Source: an archaeon (lineage in GTDB: Archaea > Nanobdellota > Nanobdellia > SCGC-AAA011-G17 > GW2011-AR17). Taken from it: DNA of 7,846 bases. Positions within the stretch are counted from its first letter, which is position 1; the number at the start of each line of letters is the position of its first letter. Positions 5,356 to 7,846 of the stretch are shown one piece after another. The notes under the pieces were generated by a model. The model did not search any database. It was not told the DNA's origin and saw nothing but the letters and a program-made list of their open reading frames with translations. The position numbers and the translations under genes are program-made. The stretch is taken from contig JAHFJQ010000049.1 of NCBI GenBank assembly GCA_023245755.1, forward strand, positions 1 through 7,846. The letters run 5' to 3'.

Positions 5356-6733
5356 GAATATTATCAAAGTTTCTTGCCTTTCGTAAAATAACTTTAGGCC
5401 TAAAATAAAATTCCCTCATTGCCCTTGTTTGCATAGCCTTTACTTCATCAGAATTTCTTCCATGTGCAGTCCATACTAACTCTGTATCCCCAAACCCGGA
5501 CCATGTCAAGTATTTATCCCAATCATTAAAATCAGTATGAAATTTTCCCAATTGTTCTGCTTCTAAAAAGAGTTGAGTTCCAGGATACGGAGTAGCAATA
5601 GTAAATTGAGCCCAATCAGGATCAACATCTTTGGCAAACTCTATAGTTGCTAGGTCATCCTCTGGTGTAGATCCAGGCATACCCACCATAAAATATCCTC
5701 GTGTTTCAATACCAACTTCCCGACAAAGCTTGAACGCAGTTCGAATAACTTCAAGAGTAGTATCTTTCTTTACACCATCAATCAATTTCTGTGTCCCACC
5801 CTCAACACCAAAATGCATACCCCAACAACCAGCTTCTTTCATTTTTGTAAGGAGTTCTTTATCTACCAGATTTGCTCGAGTAATAGCATCCCAGGTAATC
5901 TTTTTGTGTAATCCAGCAGCAATAATTGCATCACAAAGATCTACGGTTCTTTTTCTGTTTAAAGTAAAAGTGTCATCACGAATAAGAATTTCTTTTGCAC
6001 CAAAATCTTCAACAAGGATTCTCATCTCTTCTACAACTCGCGGAATAGAATGCATTCTATACCCCGTTTTTGCAGTAGCACAAAAAGTACATCGATAAGG
6101 GCATCCTCGTGTGGTAATCATGGTATATGCAGGAAGCCTTCGGTAATACGAAACAGAAGGCCTATAGAGTTTCATATTCAAAAGTCCTCTATCTGGAATC
6201 GGAAAAAAGTCAAGATCTTGTACTTTAGGTCTTTCTGCTGTGACAGTAACTTCGCCAGTTGTTTTATCTTTAAAGGCAATCCCCTGTATATCTTTAAGTT
6301 CTTTCTCTCCTTGGAACACATCAATAAGCTCCATAAAAGTAAGCTCAGCCTCACCAACAGTAACTACATCAATAGAATCTTCTTTTTCAGCGGTTTCTTT
6401 AGGACGTAGATTTGCATGACTTCCCCCAACAACAACCTTAATATTTGGATTTATTTTTTTGACAAAATTACAAACAGTAACAGACTGACTATACATAGCA
6501 GTAAGCATAGCAACACCAACAACATCATAAGAATGTGTTTGAATACGAGCTTCTAAATCTTCTAAAGAAAGCCCTTCTGCCTCACAGTCAACAACCTCAG
6601 CATGATGCCCATTTTTATTCAGATACGTAGCAATATAGAGAAGACTAAGCGGTTCAGATTTCGGTCCAACTTTCTTTCCCAGTTTTCTCCAATATCCCGT
6701 GTCTAATGCAGGCATAACAAAAAGGATTTTCAT
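5306..6733 (-). CDS. B12-binding domain radical SAM protein (BchE-like/COG1032), substrate unknown
   Basis: This is an iron-sulfur enzyme that would cleave S-adenosylmethionine to a 5'-deoxyadenosyl radical or act as a cobalamin-dependent methylase. The product is 475 residues from ATG 6733. An N-terminal Rossmann-like B12-binding domain (about 1-140) starts MKILFVMPALDTG and shows PLSLLYIATYL, VVGGSHANLRP and VTVGEAELTFMEL, all typical of this class. The radical SAM barrel carries the cluster motif CPYRCTFC with Cys211, Cys215 and Cys218, then FGVEGGTQ and YFMVGMPGSTPEDDL, and PYPGTQLF near the end. No DxHxxG cobalamin motif is present. The frame can be extended to a TTG at 6760, but that would lie before the transcript start predicted from the TATA box at 6768-6775, so the ATG at 6733 is preferred. 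The TAG stop lies inside gyrA. Family members modify lipids, cofactors, tRNA or natural products; the sequence does not tell which. Confidence 0.9.
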   Translation of the reverse strand: MKILFVMPALDTGYWRKLGKKVGPKSEPLSLLYIATYLNKNGHHAEVVDCEAEGLSLEDLEARIQTHSYDVVGVAMLTAMYSQSVTVCNFVKKINPNIKVVVGGSHANLRPKETAEKEDSIDVVTVGEAELTFMELIDVFQGEKELKDIQGIAFKDKTTGEVTVTAERPKVQDLDFFPIPDRGLLNMKLYRPSVSYYRRLPAYTMITTRGCPYRCTFCATAKTGYRMHSIPRVVEEMRILVEDFGAKEILIRDDTFTLNRKRTVDLCDAIIAAGLHKKITWDAITRANLVDKELLTKMKEAGCWGMHFGVEGGTQKLIDGVKKDTTLEVIRTAFKLCREVGIETRGYFMVGMPGSTPEDDLATIEFAKDVDPDWAQFTIATPYPGTQLFLEAEQLGKFHTDFNDWDKYLTWSGFGDTELVWTAHGRNSDEVKAMQTRAMREFYFRPKVILRKARNFDNIPILKKYMVGALALAKS

Positions 6734-6760
6734 AGGCTTTCCCACAGAAATACTACCCAA

Positions 6761-6776
6761 GAAAACGTTTATAAAG
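6761..6776. promoter_or_regulatory. Shared palindromic TATA box, bidirectional promoter
   Basis: TTTATAAA (6768-6775) is a perfect palindrome in the 68-bp gap between two divergent genes. Rightward it is preceded by a good BRE-like GAAAACG, and the DUF357 ATG at 6802 lies about 30 bases from the box centre. Leftward the ATG at 6733 lies about 38 bases away, allowing a leader of roughly 12 bases. The leftward BRE position is poorer. A single TATA site may therefore serve both genes, with rightward transcription favoured. Confidence 0.55.
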
Positions 6777-6801
6777 ATTATGCTTGTTCATTCTACTATC
6801 C

Positions 6802-7086
6802 ATGAATACCATAACGCAAGAAAAACTGAAAAAATATTTCCAAGTAACTACAGATGCCTATACAATGGCAAAAGCTTCAGGAAATAGACTTCCTTCACTA
6901 AAAGAACAAAGAGAAGACTTCCTTGATATGATCCAGCGATACATAAAAGATGCAGAACACTTTGAAAAGAAAGGAGAAATTGTAGATGCTTTTGCAGCAC
7001 TCAATTACGCACATGGATGGCTAGATGCTGGAGCTCGTTTGGGTTTATTTGATGTGCATGATTCTAAATTATTTACTGTAGATTAA
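6802..7086 (+). CDS. DUF357 family protein
   Basis: This 94-residue protein matches the archaeal DUF357 family, small all-helical proteins of unknown function. Visible features are an N-terminal helix (about 5-25, QEKLKKYFQVTTDAYTMA), a short loop with proline, a long helix (about 34-57) containing MIQRYIKDAEHFEKKG, and the family-like signature ALNYAHGWLDAGARLGL (66-82). This antiparallel helix pattern recalls HEPN-like or helical-hairpin proteins, but I see no RxxxxH nuclease motif. The frame could be extended to a TTG at 6784, but the TATA box at 6768-6775 predicts a transcript start near 6798, so ATG 6802 with an almost leaderless message is preferred. The gene is divergent from the radical SAM gene and convergent with the acetyltransferase, three bases from its stop. 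As the family is essentially archaeal, it supports the assignment of the organism. Confidence 0.85.
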   Translation: MNTITQEKLKKYFQVTTDAYTMAKASGNRLPSLKEQREDFLDMIQRYIKDAEHFEKKGEIVDAFAALNYAHGWLDAGARLGLFDVHDSKLFTVD

Positions 7087-7089
7087 GAG

Positions 7090-7545
7090 TTACTCTCTTC
7101 TCATATATCTTGTCAACTCCATGCCGGTAGGAACACGTTCAAATCCTAAACTCTCATAGAAAGCAACATTACCCGGATTTTGTTCCCAAGTAAACAGCCC
7201 TATAGAAGCATAGTCTTTATCTCGTACTTTTGCAATCAACCCACTCATAAGCTCTCTTCCTAATCCACGTGTTTGATGATCAGGATGAATAGCAATATCA
7301 TAAAACATACACATAACTCCATCTTCAACAATTCTTCCAAACCCAACAAGAGAATTACCGGTAATAACATATGCACAATAGCGAGAGTTATCTAAAACTT
7401 CTTTCCATTTCTCAGGTCCTCGTTCTCTCCATCCAATAGAACGAAAAAGATCATCGAGTAAACCCAGCACTCTATCATCCTGAGGCACTTTAAAAGGAAT
7501 TTCCATATCAGGAAGAACGCGAAACTGATAAAGCAATTCTATCAT
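7090..7545 (-). CDS. GNAT family N-acetyltransferase
   Basis: This is a single-domain GCN5-related acetyltransferase that would move an acetyl group from acetyl-CoA to an amine; the substrate is unknown. From ATG 7545 the product has 151 residues. It shows an N-terminal helix ending LFRSIGWRERG, strands YCAYVITGNSLVGFGRIVEDG, then motif A with DIAIHPDHQTRGLGRELM, in which QTRGLG (91-96) is the pyrophosphate-binding loop. Motif B ends with FYESLGF (129-135). An in-frame ATG at 7590 would add 15 residues, but a strong BRE-TATA (7567-7581) is centred 26 bases before 7545 and lies inside that extension, so 7545 is preferred; the next ATG, at 7506, is less well placed. It is probably monocistronic: it diverges from pyrH and its TAA is three bases from the DUF357 stop. 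It could modify a small molecule or a protein N-terminus; the sequence does not decide. Confidence 0.88.
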   Translation of the reverse strand: MIELLYQFRVLPDMEIPFKVPQDDRVLGLLDDLFRSIGWRERGPEKWKEVLDNSRYCAYVITGNSLVGFGRIVEDGVMCMFYDIAIHPDHQTRGLGRELMSGLIAKVRDKDYASIGLFTWEQNPGNVAFYESLGFERVPTGMELTRYMRRE

Positions 7546-7566
7546 AAAACCAGAAATAAAAGAAGG

Positions 7567-7581
7567 ATATAAAAACGTTTC
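7567..7581 (-). promoter_or_regulatory. BRE-TATA promoter of the GNAT gene
   Basis: On the minus strand GAAACGTTTTTATAT (7581 to 7567) has a good BRE followed by a TATA box centred near 7571. The ATG at 7545 is 26 bases downstream, the expected distance for a leaderless transcript. This element decides the start codon of the acetyltransferase. Confidence 0.6.
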
Positions 7582-7583
7582 TA

Positions 7584-7596
7584 AGAACATTTAAAA
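7584..7596 (+). promoter_or_regulatory. TATA promoter of pyrH
   Basis: AGAACATTTAAAA contains the TATA box TTTAAAA (7590-7596) centred near 7593. It lies 27 bases before the pyrH ATG at 7620, so the message is predicted to be leaderless. It sits about 22 bases from the oppositely oriented TATA box of the acetyltransferase gene, so factor binding at the two sites may interfere. Confidence 0.55.
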
Positions 7597-7619
7597 GCAA
7601 AGCCATCTTAAAAGGTATT

Positions 7620-7846
7620 ATGAAAAAAGTGGTGATTTCCATAGGTGGTTCTCTCATCAATCCTGGAAAACTAAACACAGGTTTTCTTAAAGAACTAAAA
7701 CAAGTACTAAAAAAACAAAAGGGAAAAATGGTACTTGTGACCGGTGGAGGACACATTGCACGTGAATACATGCATCCTTTTCCAAAAGCTAAAGAAGAAA
7801 GTCTCATTGGCATTCAATGTACACAGCTCCATGCAAGACTTCTTTC
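7620..7846 (+). CDS. pyrH: Uridylate kinase, archaeal type (5' part, cut by window edge)
   Basis: UMP kinase phosphorylates UMP to UDP with ATP in pyrimidine nucleotide synthesis. It belongs to the amino acid kinase fold and acts as a cytoplasmic hexamer. Only the first 75 residues are in the window. They show the N-terminal phosphate-binding strand-loop VVISIGGSL (Gly9, Gly10, Ser11), the glycine-rich VTGGGHIAREY (40-50) and LIGIQCTQLHARLL (62-75). The last segment closely resembles the archaeal (Pyrococcus/Sulfolobus-like) enzyme around its IGI-T-NA segment rather than the bacterial one. The start at ATG 7620 fits the family N-terminus and lies 27 bases after a TATA box. The C-terminal two thirds continue beyond the right edge; nothing suggests a broken gene. 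Confidence 0.9.
   Translation, partial: MKKVVISIGGSLINPGKLNTGFLKELKQVLKKQKGKMVLVTGGGHIAREYMHPFPKAKEESLIGIQCTQLHARLL

Noticed and set aside
5393..5404. Twelve-base perfect palindrome TTTAGGCCTAAA downstream of gyrA
   Set aside because: It lies inside the radical SAM coding sequence, and about two palindromes of this length are expected by chance in a window this size.
5631..6409. Open frames on the plus strand opposite the radical SAM gene (5631-6098, 6050-6409)
   Set aside because: They are shadows of the conserved radical SAM frame, have no promoter-like sequence and give low-quality Ser/Arg/Phe-rich translations.
6734..6760. TTG start at 6760 for the radical SAM gene, adding nine residues
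   Set aside because: The added residues do not fit the usual N-terminus, and the start lies upstream of the transcript start predicted from the TATA box at 6768-6775. MKILFVMPALD from ATG 6733 is a normal family beginning.
7546..7590. ATG at 7590 as the start of the acetyltransferase
   Set aside because: The strong BRE-TATA at 7567-7581 lies inside this extension and is centred exactly 26 bases before the ATG at 7545. The first 15 residues also look unlike a GNAT beginning.
7508..7813. Open frame antisense to pyrH
   Set aside because: It is opposite the conserved UMP kinase N-terminus and runs through two promoters; the translation resembles no protein family.

Overview
The window reads as a gene-dense, AT-rich archaeal chromosome segment. 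Three things point to an archaeon. The partial kinase at the right end is the archaeal type of UMP kinase, and a small protein of the archaeal DUF357 family lies nearby. Several genes also have TATA-box promoters whose centre lies about 26-31 bases before the start codon, as expected for leaderless or nearly leaderless archaeal transcripts. The lineage cannot be fixed from this sequence alone; a compact AT-rich archaeon (DPANN-like or euryarchaeal) carrying a bacterial-type gyrase is the best reading.

Layout from left to right. A C-terminal fragment ends at 233 (+); it probably belongs to a TrmB-like transcription regulator. It faces an unrecognised 148-residue protein (240-686, -). An AT-rich intergenic region (687-965) follows. 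It holds several small inverted repeats, candidate TATA boxes and two possible micro-ORFs in front of the gyrase operon. gyrB (966-2855, +) and gyrA (2857-5355, +) are separated by one base and encode a complete DNA gyrase. gyrA runs 50 bp into the 3' end of a convergent gene for a B12-binding radical SAM protein (5306-6733, -). That gene shares a 68-bp intergenic region and a palindromic TATA box with a divergent DUF357 gene (6802-7086, +). A GNAT acetyltransferase (7090-7545, -) converges on DUF357 with a 3-bp gap. It diverges from pyrH (7620 to the window edge, +) across a 74-bp gap holding two back-to-back promoters.

Function. The centre is the gyrase operon, which makes both subunits of the enzyme that introduces negative supercoils. 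The other genes look like independently transcribed single units: nucleotide metabolism (UMP kinase), an acetyltransferase of unknown substrate, a radical SAM enzyme of unknown substrate and two proteins of unknown function. I see no mobile element, CRISPR array, rRNA or tRNA. The points most worth a second look are the structured region upstream of gyrB, natural residue changes in GyrA (Leu at the quinolone-determining Ser position, a degenerate GyrA box), the gyrA/radical SAM antisense overlap and the shared palindromic promoter. I did not find convincing evidence for a wholly new multi-gene system.
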